Assembly: GCF_900184685.1 (NCBI RefSeq)
Contig: NZ_FXXL01000006.1
Coordinates: 992,001-1,056,000 of the forward strand
DNA: 64,000 bases
Source of the DNA: Butyricimonas sp. Marseille-P3923
GTDB taxonomy: Bacteria; Bacteroidota; Bacteroidia; Bacteroidales; Marinifilaceae
Reading direction: 5' to 3'
This document shows positions 35,684-45,452 of this stretch, piece by piece. The notes beneath the pieces are model-generated. The model did not search any database and was not told where the DNA came from. It saw nothing but the letters and a program-made list of their open reading frames with translations. Within the stretch, counting starts at the first letter, position 1. Each line of letters begins with the position of its first letter. The position numbers were made by a program, and so were the translations under genes.

Positions 35684-37014
35684 GTTTTGAAACAGATAAA
35701 CAGACGCTGGATGATTTGAACCTGCTAGGTAAGTACAAGAATAATTCCGTTTACAGCATGTTCGTGGGGACGATTACCCGCGGCGGGGAACGTATGATGG
35801 AAAATATGTTCCTGCACCCGCTGACGGATGCGAAGGCTATTAATGACCGTTCTTCTGTGTTCCGTTATTTCCGGGATCACGATTTCGGGTTCCCGTTCGA
35901 GAAGGACGAGTTTGACGTGGTCGAGCAATATATCACCGGTGCAAGTAGTAAAAACGGTTTCCGGAATATATTCCAACTTTTGAAAGCGAAGTCGATGCAT
36001 TATATCAGTAATGATCCGGAATTCAATATTATCCGGGAGCGGATACTGATGTCGATCAAGTTCTACCGGAAGGCTCGCGAATATTTCGATAAACTGGCGA
36101 CCGATGTAGCGGGTAATCCGTTCCAGAGCGTTGTCGAGAAGGGACGTTCGTTATTGAAGGATTCCCGCATTGATAAATTGTTAGGACATCCTCGTCAGGA
36201 TAATCCGGGATTGGTCAATCTGATCGCTTTTGACCGGGTATTTCGTTGCTTGTTGAACAAACAGTTCAAAGAGGTTATCGAGTTATTGCAGGGTGTCGAC
36301 TTGAACGTGGTCGTGGGTAGAGTGGCTAAAGAGAAGAATTTCTGCTTTGCGACGGCTGCCGATGACGGCGAAGTGCTGGTTGCCGCAACGGGTTTGCATC
36401 ATCCTCGTATCGATGGTGCGATTTCCAATGATCTGGAAGTGACGAAATCCAAAAATATTTTCTTCCTGACCGGGGCAAATATGGCGGGAAAGTCTACTTT
36501 GATGAAATCCTTCGGTATTGCCGTTTACATGGCACACATGGGTTTCCCGATTGCTGCGAAGACGATGCAATTCCGTATACAGGACGGTATGTACACTTCT
36601 ATCAATGTGCCGGATAATATTAATATGGGTTACAGTCACTTCTATGCGGAAGTATTGCGCGTGAAGAACGTGGCTATTGAGGTGAGCCGCAACAAGCGTT
36701 TGATCGTGATCTTCGACGAGTTGTTCAAGGGAACGAACGTGAAAGACGCTTTCGATGCCACTTTGGCGGTAACCGAGGCCTTGGCGGAAAGACGTAACAG
36801 TGCTTTCATGATTTCGACGCACATTATCGAGGTGGGACAGGAGTTAGGCAAGCATTGTGATAACGTGACTTTCGCTTACCTGCCGACTGTGATGAAAGGT
36901 AAGTTGCCGACTTATACTTACGTGTTAGAGCCGGGAATCACGAGCGACAAGCACGGTATGATTATTATTAATAACGAGAAGATTATAGAGATAATCAAGG
37001 GCGAGGTCGTGTAA
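35680..37014 (+). CDS. MutS-like ATPase, short form (second of tandem pair)
   Basis: 444 residues, the same length as its neighbour, with Walker A at the identical position (GANMAGKST, 265-273). Other matching motifs are NINMGYSHFYAEVLRVK and LIVIFDELFKGTNVKDAFDA. The N-terminal half is clearly diverged from the first copy (start MSFETDKQTLDDLNLLGKYK against MSFKIDKQTLDDLAIFGNNR). The start ATG overlaps the stop of the first gene (ATGA), so translation is coupled. Both keep intact ATPase motifs, so neither looks like a decayed duplicate. Partner of a putative heterodimeric DNA- or RNA-structure ATPase. Confidence 0.88.
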   Translation: MSFETDKQTLDDLNLLGKYKNNSVYSMFVGTITRGGERMMENMFLHPLTDAKAINDRSSVFRYFRDHDFGFPFEKDEFDVVEQYITGASSKNGFRNIFQLLKAKSMHYISNDPEFNIIRERILMSIKFYRKAREYFDKLATDVAGNPFQSVVEKGRSLLKDSRIDKLLGHPRQDNPGLVNLIAFDRVFRCLLNKQFKEVIELLQGVDLNVVVGRVAKEKNFCFATAADDGEVLVAATGLHHPRIDGAISNDLEVTKSKNIFFLTGANMAGKSTLMKSFGIAVYMAHMGFPIAAKTMQFRIQDGMYTSINVPDNINMGYSHFYAEVLRVKNVAIEVSRNKRLIVIFDELFKGTNVKDAFDATLAVTEALAERRNSAFMISTHIIEVGQELGKHCDNVTFAYLPTVMKGKLPTYTYVLEPGITSDKHGMIIINNEKIIEIIKGEVV

Positions 37015-37039
37015 TAATATCATAGATAATATATCTAAA

Positions 37040-37133
37040 AAGGCACTTGTGTGCAAGTTTATACAACTGTTTTTAATCCGGAAGTCAAAACTAAGGTTAA
37101 AAATAGTTGTATATATTTGTATTTAGGTGCCTT
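37040..37133. promoter_or_regulatory. Nested dyad and promoter box upstream of sigma factor 1
   Basis: Inner arms ATACAACTGTTTTTAA (37061-37076) and TTAAAAATAGTTGTAT (37097-37112) match at 15 of 16 positions. Outer arms AAGGCAC (37040-37046) and GTGCCTT (37127-37133) enclose them. The promoter box TATATTTG lies at 37112-37119, inside the outer pair. It could be a regulator site, a terminator for the MutS-like operon, or a small mobile remnant. Confidence 0.65.
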
Positions 37134-37187
37134 AATTCATATATTTGTGTTATGGTAGACTAGAAGGAAAAGAAGTTTTTTCATTTT

Positions 37188-37742
37188 ATGGATAAATCAT
37201 TCAACAAGAGGACGAGCGAGAGGATAGATTTTAAGCGACTATTCGATTTATATTACCCAAGACTAATCTTATTTGCGGGTAAATATTTGAGGGATTTGAA
37301 TGATGTAGAAGATTGTGTATTGGAAAGTTTTAGTTCTCTTTGGGAAAATAGGAAAAAAATAGAAAATCCGGAAAGTGTAAAATCATACCTTTATTCCTCC
37401 GTCAGAAATAGATGTCTGAATATGCTCCGTCATAATCAACTTAGGCGAATCGTGGATATTGAAAATGGAATGGATATTATGGATGATACTTCGGTTGAGC
37501 TTTCCATCATAGATTCCGAGCTTCATGCTATGTTGTTGCAGGCTATTCGTAAGTTGCCGGAAGATGCAAGATTAGTTCTCGAATTGAATACCTTCGAAAG
37601 GTTGAAATTGCACGAGATCGCTCAGAAAATGGATATCTCGTTGAATCAGGTAAAAGCATTAAAGACGAAAGCCTTGAGGGAATTGAAAAAAGAATTGGGT
37701 GGTAAATTCTTGATTATTAGCATTATAATTAAATTACTCTAA
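37188..37742 (+). CDS. ECF RNA polymerase sigma factor (system 1)
   Basis: 184 residues with region 2 (FDLYYPRLILFAGKYLRDLN, then ESFSSLWENRKK) and region 4 (LPEDARLVLELNTFERLKLH, EIAQKMDISLNQVKALKTKA). It belongs to the Bacteroidetes FecI-like RpoE family that pairs with FecR anti-sigma factors; the FecR gene follows after 64 bp. It should direct RNA polymerase to its cognate SusC promoter when released. The likely housekeeping promoter is the box at 37112-37119. Confidence 0.94.
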   Translation: MDKSFNKRTSERIDFKRLFDLYYPRLILFAGKYLRDLNDVEDCVLESFSSLWENRKKIENPESVKSYLYSSVRNRCLNMLRHNQLRRIVDIENGMDIMDDTSVELSIIDSELHAMLLQAIRKLPEDARLVLELNTFERLKLHEIAQKMDISLNQVKALKTKALRELKKELGGKFLIISIIIKLL

Positions 37743-37806
37743 AAAAAACGTCGTTTATTGATGAAAAAATAATGTTCGCGTGTCTTATATATAGAATGTA
37801 AAATAT

Positions 37807-38964
37807 ATGAAGATACACGAGTATGAAATAACAGAATTGATTTACCGACAGTTTTTAGGTGAATTATCTGAAGAAGAAAATAATAAACTTCGTCACTGGA
37901 TAGATAGCAATCCGGTACACAAGCAATACTACGAGAACTTGTTTACTTCTTATTCCTTGGAAAAGATAAAATTGCTTATGAGCGTGGATACCGAGGAGGC
38001 ATGGAAAAGATGGAATAGAAGAAGTGGCCGACAGAAACGTTTTATTCGACTCTGGACTAAATATGCGGCTATTTTTATTCTGTTAATAGGGGTAATTCTG
38101 GTATTTTATTCACGAGGGTATCAGGAAAAGGAGCTGCTTCCTGTTGCTGAAAATATTACAGAAGGGAAGGTTGCGGCAGTGCTTACTATTGATGGAAAAG
38201 AAAAGATTGTTTTAGGGGAAAACACGTTGGTAGATATTCCTTCTCCTGAAGGGCAAAATGTAACTGTTGATTCTTGTAATTTGTCCTATGAGTTATTATC
38301 CGATAAGGAAGATGCTGTTATGCACACGCTAGACGTGCCTCGTCGAGGGGAGTATTTCGTAACTCTTTCCGATGGTACTCGTGTATGGTTGAATTCTTGC
38401 ACTCGACTTTGTTATCCCTCTTATTTCACTGGGGATGAAAGAAGGGTAGAATTGGAAGGTGAAGCGTATTTTGAGGTCAGTAAAGATTCGACACGACCGT
38501 TTTGCGTGGTTACTAACGATACTCGGGTTAAAGTGTACGGGACTGAGTTTAATTTGAATACACGGGATGAAAAGAAGGTGCGTGCAACGTTAGTTCAAGG
38601 AAAAATTGGGATAACGATAAAAAATACCAATGAAGAATATCTGATTCGTCCGGGAGAAATGTTGGAATACGACGTGGAAACCGGAGAAGTAAAACGGGAG
38701 GACGTGAATACCTATTTATACACGGCATGGAAATCCGGTGAATTTGTATTTATCAATACGCCTTTGAAGGAAATCATGGAACGTTTATGTAGATGGTATG
38801 ACGTTGAAGGCGTGTTTTACGTGAATGAACAAGTGAAAAATGTCTGCTTTACCGGAGTTGTCACGCGATTCTCGAGTATTGAGGATGTGCTTGATATTTT
38901 GGAGAAGACGGCGACGGTGAAATTTTTGATTAAGAATAAAGTAATTAGTGTAAGTGAAAAATAA
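37807..38964 (+). CDS. FecR-family anti-sigma factor (system 1)
   Basis: 385 residues. A cytoplasmic N-terminal anti-sigma region (ELIYRQFLGELSEEENNKLR) precedes one transmembrane helix at about 82-102 (YAAIFILLIGVILVFYSRG). The periplasmic FecR domain follows (about 175-275: DVPRRGEYFVTLSDGTRVWL, VELEGEAYFEVSKDSTRPF), then a C-terminal DUF4974 domain (EFVFINTPLKEIMERLCRWY). It holds the sigma factor until the STN domain of the cognate SusC signals substrate. A hairpin begins at its stop codon. Confidence 0.94.
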   Translation: MKIHEYEITELIYRQFLGELSEEENNKLRHWIDSNPVHKQYYENLFTSYSLEKIKLLMSVDTEEAWKRWNRRSGRQKRFIRLWTKYAAIFILLIGVILVFYSRGYQEKELLPVAENITEGKVAAVLTIDGKEKIVLGENTLVDIPSPEGQNVTVDSCNLSYELLSDKEDAVMHTLDVPRRGEYFVTLSDGTRVWLNSCTRLCYPSYFTGDERRVELEGEAYFEVSKDSTRPFCVVTNDTRVKVYGTEFNLNTRDEKKVRATLVQGKIGITIKNTNEEYLIRPGEMLEYDVETGEVKREDVNTYLYTAWKSGEFVFINTPLKEIMERLCRWYDVEGVFYVNEQVKNVCFTGVVTRFSSIEDVLDILEKTATVKFLIKNKVISVSEK

Positions 38965-38995
38965 AACTGATAGCTGCGGGAACAACTATCAGTTT
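38964..38995 (+). terminator. Hairpin at the FecR-1 / SusC-1 junction
   Basis: AAACTGATAG (38964-38973) and CTATCAGTTT (38986-38995) are a perfect 10-bp stem starting at the fecR stop codon. No T tract follows. The 216-bp gap to susC otherwise holds A/T-rich sequence where the ECF promoter should lie. Confidence 0.6.
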
Positions 38996-39180
38996 GATAA
39001 AGAATGTTTTCCTTACCCTTGTTAAGTATAATTTTATTAATGAGCAAATTTATGAAAAAAGCAGGAAATTATTGGAATTCGGAATGACAAATTGAAAATT
39101 TTTAGGTGAAAGAAGTGTTCGTGAGATAGAAGTAACTCTGTTTCAATGGTAATGGTGTGTAATTATTAACAAGTGAAACA

Positions 39181-42100
39181 ATGAAACAACTAAAAAAAAT
39201 CAATTTTAGGAATACGAAGTATTCCGGATGTATAAATTTTGTATTGAATTATAAAGCAGTAGTGTTATTGTTGGTCTTTATATTTCCTCTTTCCGTAGCG
39301 GCACAGAATCAAAGAGTGAGTATAAATGTGACTAATGCGGATGTCCAGACGGTGTTTGGAATGATTAAACAACAGTCCGGATTGAATTTTATGTACAACA
39401 CGGAACAGATCAAGATAATTAATCCCGTGTCTTTAAACGTGCAAAATGTTACGGTGGATTCCGCTCTTACCCGATTATTGACGGGGACACCTTTCAAATT
39501 TACTTATGAAAAAAACACGATTGTAATTTCTAAGAAAGAAGTGAAAGGTGAGTCGGTAGTCACGGTGTTTCAAGGGGTAGTTGAAGACGATGCGGGAGTT
39601 CCGATTCCCGGGGTAACGGTCTTGCTAAAAGGTTCCTCGGTTGGTGTGACTACGGATATCCATGGTAAATTTAGGATGGTTGTTCCTAAACGGGAAAAAA
39701 GCGCGTTGGTTTTTTCTTTTATCGGGATGAAAAGTGTAGAGTATGAGGTGAAAGATGATAAGCCTTTGAAAATAAGGATGGAGAACGAGGTTACGCAATT
39801 GGATGAAGTGGCGGTGTTTTCAACGGGTTATTATGATGTTGATAAGCGTATGTCAACCAGTGCGGTTACCTCTTTGAAAGCTGAGGATATACTTGTACCG
39901 GGTATTAGTAACTTAGACCAAATGTTGGAAGGGCATGTGCCGGGAATGATATATAGAATGAATTCCGGTCAAGTAGGGGCTACACCTAAAATAAAAATCC
40001 GCGGTACTACTACTCTATTAAGCTCAACAGCACCTCTGTGGGTTGTCGATGGAGTCATTTTAAATGATCCGGTCAATATAGATCCGAGCCAAATCAATGA
40101 CTTGGATTTCGTGAACTTGTTGGGAAATGCTATTTCCGGTTTGAACCCGGAGGATGTGGAACGTATCGATGTGTTGAAGGATGCTTCAGCCACGGCTATT
40201 TATGGTCCGCAGTCATCCAATGGTGTTATTGTTATCACGACCAAAAAAGGTAAGGTTGGTAAACCGTCGGTTTCTTATTCCGTGGGCGGAACATTCAGAC
40301 AACGTCCCCGATATACCGATCGAGCTGTAAACGTGATGAATTCACGGGAACGGATTGATTATTCAAAAGAAGTTATCGAGAAGGGATTGAAAATCGGTGG
40401 TTTAAGTAGTTGGGTAGGGTACGAAGCGGCTATATATGATTTGTACAACAAAGACATCACTCAAGAAGAGTTTGAGCGGCGTGTGGCGGAGATGGAAACC
40501 TGCAATACGGATTGGCTTGATCTATTGTTGAAAGATTCATTTTCTCATTCCCATTCTTTAAGTCTTTCCGGAGGCTCTGAGCACATGAGGTATTATACCT
40601 CTGTCGGTTTTAACGATGACTACGGGAACATTATTGGTGAGAGCAGTAAACGTTACTCCGGACGGGCAAATATTGATGTAAATTATAATAAATTCTCTAT
40701 GCAATTCCAGATTAACGGGAATCTGCAAAAAAGAAAGTATACTCCGACGGAAGTTGGGATAATGAATTATGCCTATAACACGAGCCGGTCTGTCAAAGCG
40801 TATAATGATGACGGAACTTTGTGGTATTATCAACGCATGTCAACTAACAGTAAAGATAATTACGACCACTCGTTCAGTATCCTTAATGAACAGGAGAATA
40901 GCTCTAATAAAATTCAAACGGACCAATTGGGGTTAAACGTTGCCATGTCGTACCGAATCATAGAACCGTTGAAATTGCAACTGCAATTTTCTTACAATAT
41001 TGCCCACACGGAAAATGAAATATTTTTCGATGAAAAGACGTGGTATGCGGGAGAATTGCGTAAGACGCTATTAACGACCAACGAGCCGCATGCTTATTAT
41101 TCGCTTATGCCGAAAGGAGGAGAGATCCGACTTGATAATACTAAAAACAGCGGCTATAATTTGCGGGCTCAACTTACTTTCTCAAAATTCATGGATGAAG
41201 CTCAAGAGCATCAAATGACAGCCGTTTTGATTGGAGAGGCCAGTTCAAAGCGTTACACGGGATTCAAGATCACGCGGCGGGGGTATATGCCTGACCGCGG
41301 GTTGATTATAGACAAAGTGGTGAACAGCGATAAGAATAATCCTTATCAGGCTTATAATACTTGGCTGCAGGAGAGCGAAGCAGCGTTGGGAAAATTTAAA
41401 GACCAACTGACAAATCTCGCCAATTTGACAGGAGTTCTTACTTATGCTTATAAAAGCACGTATATTTTAAACGCCAATATAAGAATCGATGCCTCGAATG
41501 CTTTCGGGGAGAGAAGTAACCACCGGCTTTTGCCTATATGGTCTGTTTCCGGAAGATGGAATATGAACGAAAATATACTTCAAAATTGTAATTGGATAAA
41601 TACATTGGGATTGCGGGCTTCTTTCGGTTACCGCGGGAATATGTCGAATGTAGGTACTCCCAAGTTACAATTGATCAAGAAAGGTCGGGATGATTTCTTT
41701 AAGGAATACTATTCAGAAGTGAAGGCATTCCCCAATCCTTTCCTGAAATGGGAAAAAACCTCTACTTTAGATATTGGGTTGGAATTTTCTTTATTCAATA
41801 ATAAATTGAACGGATCCTTCAGTTACTATTATTCCCATACCTCGGACGCTTTCATGGATAAAACGGTATCTCGGATTAATGGAGTTTCTATGTATCAAGT
41901 AAACAGGGGGACTTTAGTTAATCAAGGATATGATATCGCTTTGAATTTCGTACCTATCAATACCATGTTAAATTCATCCATTGATGGCAAGAAACGGGGA
42001 TTTATGTGGCGTATAGATCCTAATTTCGGAGCCGTTCTGAACCAGTTAATCAACAAACTCAAATACAAGAATAGGACTTTGCAAGATGAAATCACTTACC

Positions 42101-42891
42101 AGAACTATTTGGATGGAAACGTCTATATATCAGGTAAACCGGTGAATACGTTTTATTCTTATAGATATAAAGGTTTGAGTCCTGTTGACGGGCGTCCGAT
42201 GTTTTATGACACGGAGGAAACTACACTCGTTGACGGTGAAGAGGTTGACCGGAAAGAAATTCTTGAACAGATGTCCCAAGAAGAAGCGTATATGACCGTG
42301 ATGGAACATTCCGGTTGCCGGGAACCTTTCCTGCAAGGAGGTATCAGCAACTATTTCGGCTGGCGGTCTTGGGGGCTTTCTTTCAATCTTGCTTATAGTA
42401 TTGGAGCCAAGGTTCGTTTATTCAAAATGTATCCGAATGTGTCTTCTGGTGAAACGATTGCCCCGGGACCGGAAAAGAATCTCCGGAGGGAATTTGTAAA
42501 TCGCTGGAGGCGTCCCGGTGATGAGATGCATACCAATGTCCCGGGAATATTGGATAATAGCGAGTTTTACAAAACTTTGTCCCCTTGGTGGAGAGAGATG
42601 GATAAAAACCGTTTTGCTTCAAATATATGGGAAATGTACGATCAATCGAATTTGCGAGTAGTAAGCGGCAATTATTTGAAATTGCAAAGCATATCGCTTC
42701 GTTACGTTATTCCTGAAGACTTTTGCAAGAAATTGTCGTTGAAATCCGCTTACCTCAGTTTCTCCGGCACGAACTTGTTTACTATTTGTAGCAGGAAATT
42801 GAAAGGTCAGGACCCCACTCAATCGGGGAGTAGCGATTTGGTATTATCGGTACGTCCCACATACTCGTTCCAGTTAAATGTGTCATTCTAA
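39181..42891 (+). CDS. SusC/RagA-family TonB-dependent porin with STN domain (system 1)
   Basis: 1236 residues. A long signal region (hydrophobic 26-41, ending SVAAQ) is followed by an STN domain (about 46-120: VSINVTNADVQTVFGMIKQQ) that contacts FecR, and a carboxypeptidase-regulatory-like domain (FQGVVEDDAGVPIPGVTVLL). The plug has LWVVDGVILNDP and VLKDASATAIYGPQSSNGVI, and a large barrel ends FQLNVSF. It imports a ligand across the outer membrane with the SusD encoded 14 bp downstream. The STN domain marks it as a transducer for the upstream sigma/anti-sigma pair. Confidence 0.95.
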   Translation: MKQLKKINFRNTKYSGCINFVLNYKAVVLLLVFIFPLSVAAQNQRVSINVTNADVQTVFGMIKQQSGLNFMYNTEQIKIINPVSLNVQNVTVDSALTRLLTGTPFKFTYEKNTIVISKKEVKGESVVTVFQGVVEDDAGVPIPGVTVLLKGSSVGVTTDIHGKFRMVVPKREKSALVFSFIGMKSVEYEVKDDKPLKIRMENEVTQLDEVAVFSTGYYDVDKRMSTSAVTSLKAEDILVPGISNLDQMLEGHVPGMIYRMNSGQVGATPKIKIRGTTTLLSSTAPLWVVDGVILNDPVNIDPSQINDLDFVNLLGNAISGLNPEDVERIDVLKDASATAIYGPQSSNGVIVITTKKGKVGKPSVSYSVGGTFRQRPRYTDRAVNVMNSRERIDYSKEVIEKGLKIGGLSSWVGYEAAIYDLYNKDITQEEFERRVAEMETCNTDWLDLLLKDSFSHSHSLSLSGGSEHMRYYTSVGFNDDYGNIIGESSKRYSGRANIDVNYNKFSMQFQINGNLQKRKYTPTEVGIMNYAYNTSRSVKAYNDDGTLWYYQRMSTNSKDNYDHSFSILNEQENSSNKIQTDQLGLNVAMSYRIIEPLKLQLQFSYNIAHTENEIFFDEKTWYAGELRKTLLTTNEPHAYYSLMPKGGEIRLDNTKNSGYNLRAQLTFSKFMDEAQEHQMTAVLIGEASSKRYTGFKITRRGYMPDRGLIIDKVVNSDKNNPYQAYNTWLQESEAALGKFKDQLTNLANLTGVLTYAYKSTYILNANIRIDASNAFGERSNHRLLPIWSVSGRWNMNENILQNCNWINTLGLRASFGYRGNMSNVGTPKLQLIKKGRDDFFKEYYSEVKAFPNPFLKWEKTSTLDIGLEFSLFNNKLNGSFSYYYSHTSDAFMDKTVSRINGVSMYQVNRGTLVNQGYDIALNFVPINTMLNSSIDGKKRGFMWRIDPNFGAVLNQLINKLKYKNRTLQDEITYQNYLDGNVYISGKPVNTFYSYRYKGLSPVDGRPMFYDTEETTLVDGEEVDRKEILEQMSQEEAYMTVMEHSGCREPFLQGGISNYFGWRSWGLSFNLAYSIGAKVRLFKMYPNVSSGETIAPGPEKNLRREFVNRWRRPGDEMHTNVPGILDNSEFYKTLSPWWREMDKNRFASNIWEMYDQSNLRVVSGNYLKLQSISLRYVIPEDFCKKLSLKSAYLSFSGTNLFTICSRKLKGQDPTQSGSSDLVLSVRPTYSFQLNVSF

Positions 42892-42905
42892 ATAATATCA
42901 TTGTC

Positions 42906-44432
42906 ATGAAAAATGTAATCATTATATTAATAAGCAGCATTTTAATGTCATGTGGAGATTTTTTGAAAGAATACTCTAAAGAATATACATACGCTACCTC
43001 TTGTTCTGATCTCGATGAGGTTCTGATTGGTGGAGGGTATATGAAGTTGGAAAAGGATTATACAGTATCCGCTAATACCGGGTATTATTCTTGGTTATTC
43101 GTCATGGATGACGATATTGAGGAGTATGTTACCGGTACTTATAAACCAAATGCAACTACTACCAACGTGGCATTTCGCCCTTTTTACGGGTGGGCTAAAG
43201 AGCCTTTTATGAATCCCGAGAAAGGTACGGTAATGACTGATGTGTGCTGGTCGCAATTATATGCCCATATCGCTCTGTTGAACGTGGTTATTTCTCAAGT
43301 TGGAGAATTTACTCAAGACCCGGAAAGCATGCGTCGCAGAATAACCGGGGAAGCCCAATTTTTACGGGGAGCCTATTACTATTTATTGAATAACATATAC
43401 GCGAAACCTTATAACCGGGCAACAGCCGAAACAGACTTGGGTGTGGCCTTGAAACTCACGGAATATGTTGATGACCATTATTATAAAAGAAGTTCTAATG
43501 CTGCCGTCTATCAACAAATTGTTCAAGATTTGAAAGATGCGGCAGACAACTTGGTCGGGGTAGAACAGTCCACTATTTATCGGGCGAATGAAATTGCGGC
43601 ACGAACTTTACTGAGTCGGGTATATCTTTATATGGGAGAGTGGCAGGCTGCCTTGGACGAATGTGATAAGGTGATTGCCTTAGGATGTCATCTACAGGAT
43701 TTGAACTCGTTTAAATATACAGGCTCCGATACTGATAGGGATTTTGCGCTAAGTGTCAATTCACCCGAGATTATTTTTTCACAAGGACATGTTTACTTTG
43801 CTTGTTTTATGAAAGAAGCTATGGGGGCGGGAAAATACCGTGTGTCGGAGGACCTTGGGCAATTGTACCGAAAGTATGCGGGAGAAGGCGTGCAGGACTT
43901 GCGGCTTCAATGTTATCTTAGTGAAATCTCCGGCGTCAGAGATGCTTACTATGGGCAAAAAAACGTTAATAATGCTTCTTATGCCACGGTCGCTGATGAA
44001 TTTGCCTTACGGGCGTCTGAAGTATATTTGAATAAAGCCGAAGCTGAAGCCATGTTGAACAAAGACGGGGCTGCAGCCGTCAACACGTTGACGATTTTGT
44101 TGAAGAATAGGTTTAAGGATAAAAAGATTCCTAACATTAGTCATTTAAGCGGGAAAGAATTGATCCAATTTATTCGGGAAGAACGTAGGCGAGAGTTCTG
44201 TTTTGAAGGGCAACGTTGGTTCGATCTTCGCCGATACGCGGTTTATCCGGAATATCCCGAAAAAAGCATCATTGTGCATCCCATGTATGATTCCGGCAAT
44301 CCTCCCGTGTTAAACGGTACAGCCGAACTCAAGATGGGAGAAGATCCGGCTTGGGTAATGCCTATTCCCGATTACGAAATTGAGTATAACAAAGGAGAGT
44401 TAGTTCAAAATGAACAACGTATTGATAGATAA
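42906..44432 (+). CDS. SusD/RagB-family lipoprotein (system 1)
   Basis: 508 residues with lipobox ILMSC (Cys16). SusD fold signatures are GEAQFLRGAYYYLLNNIYAK (about 147-166), TLLSRVYLYMGEWQAALDECD (TPR-like) and the C-terminal FIREERRREFCFEGQRWFDL. It forms the lid of SusC-1 at the cell surface. The order sigma-FecR-SusC-SusD-lipoprotein-metalloprotease-thioredoxin has no sugar-active enzyme. Ligand unknown; a peptide is favoured from the neighbours. Confidence 0.95.
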   Translation: MKNVIIILISSILMSCGDFLKEYSKEYTYATSCSDLDEVLIGGGYMKLEKDYTVSANTGYYSWLFVMDDDIEEYVTGTYKPNATTTNVAFRPFYGWAKEPFMNPEKGTVMTDVCWSQLYAHIALLNVVISQVGEFTQDPESMRRRITGEAQFLRGAYYYLLNNIYAKPYNRATAETDLGVALKLTEYVDDHYYKRSSNAAVYQQIVQDLKDAADNLVGVEQSTIYRANEIAARTLLSRVYLYMGEWQAALDECDKVIALGCHLQDLNSFKYTGSDTDRDFALSVNSPEIIFSQGHVYFACFMKEAMGAGKYRVSEDLGQLYRKYAGEGVQDLRLQCYLSEISGVRDAYYGQKNVNNASYATVADEFALRASEVYLNKAEAEAMLNKDGAAAVNTLTILLKNRFKDKKIPNISHLSGKELIQFIREERRREFCFEGQRWFDLRRYAVYPEYPEKSIIVHPMYDSGNPPVLNGTAELKMGEDPAWVMPIPDYEIEYNKGELVQNEQRIDR

Positions 44433-44450
44433 CCATTAATCTTAAACGAT

Positions 44451-45383
44451 ATGAGAATATACATACACGTGGGAATTTTACTCCTGTTATTACAATTCTG
44501 CGGGTGTCAGAAAGAAGATGCATTAGAACCTGGCAACTCAATTAAAAACTGGCTTATCGTGGAGGATAAGCCGGGTGAACTCAATCAATTAAGGTATCAA
44601 CTTTATAAGAATTATGGTATATCCTTGTATGTTAATGATACAATAGGTTTCGAATACCGGGGGGAGGATAGTTATGGGCAACCGATTATTTATTATGAAT
44701 GTATAAGACCGGGATACGGTATAACGACCGATAGTTACTTGAATTACAAGCTGTCCTCTGACACTTCCGCAATGATCAAGGCTACGAGAATCATGTTGGA
44801 AACAGTGGCTCCGCGATTGCCTGAAAATGAAAAGTATCGTCCGTATACTTACTTGTTATGCGATTCGATTTCCATTTCGAACCAAAGTATGTTTTTTGGA
44901 GAATACAAGACTATCTATTCCGTGTCTAATTCTTTAGTAACTACTTCTATTAGCATATCAGATTTGTCTGCAGGAGATGAGCTTCAAGAAAAATTGTGGG
45001 CAGCCCATGTCATAGGTAAAGCCGTTTTCTCGGGAATTATGGCATTCGAGGAAGAGTTAGAAGCGTTTTATGATATTACTGACGAGGGGTCTACTTCCAC
45101 GTTGTACGGGAAAGGAAATAAATCTTACTCGGGGATCACGGAACTTCCGGAAGCAAGGTTGAAAGAAATAAAACAAAAAGGATTTTTACACCCGGGGGCC
45201 ACGAAATATTATGCCAAGCGTTTAGAAAGTGCTTATCCTTCGCAAGCTCAAGACGTGGAAGATTTTGCGGGGGTAGTTTATGTGTTTACGGAGGCAGAAA
45301 TAACCCAATGGTACGGGGAGTATGATAAAATCATAAGAAAATATCGAGAAATGAAAAAAGTAGTGGAGCTATTCAAAAAGTAA
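44451..45383 (+). CDS. Lipoprotein resembling zinc peptidase family Mx1, zinc motif lost
   Basis: 310 residues with lipobox QFCGC (Cys19). The layout matches the putative zinc-binding metallopeptidase lipoproteins (PF15890 type) that often accompany SusCD: an early PGELNQLRYQLYKNYGISL region, then a peptidase-like core. The C-terminal block KQKGFLHPGATKYYAK...DVEDFAGVVYVFTEAEI corresponds to the family's conserved EDFAE segment. However, where the family has HExxH there is WAAHVIGKAVF (His186), without glutamate or second histidine. It may therefore bind peptide without cutting it. Family assignment is from memory of the pattern, so moderate confidence. Confidence 0.65.
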   Translation: MRIYIHVGILLLLLQFCGCQKEDALEPGNSIKNWLIVEDKPGELNQLRYQLYKNYGISLYVNDTIGFEYRGEDSYGQPIIYYECIRPGYGITTDSYLNYKLSSDTSAMIKATRIMLETVAPRLPENEKYRPYTYLLCDSISISNQSMFFGEYKTIYSVSNSLVTTSISISDLSAGDELQEKLWAAHVIGKAVFSGIMAFEEELEAFYDITDEGSTSTLYGKGNKSYSGITELPEARLKEIKQKGFLHPGATKYYAKRLESAYPSQAQDVEDFAGVVYVFTEAEITQWYGEYDKIIRKYREMKKVVELFKK

Positions 45384-45452
45384 TTGGAGCGATAATAACA
45401 CCCAAAAGAGAGTATATTATAGAATTATAAATAAAAACGAATAAGGAAACAA

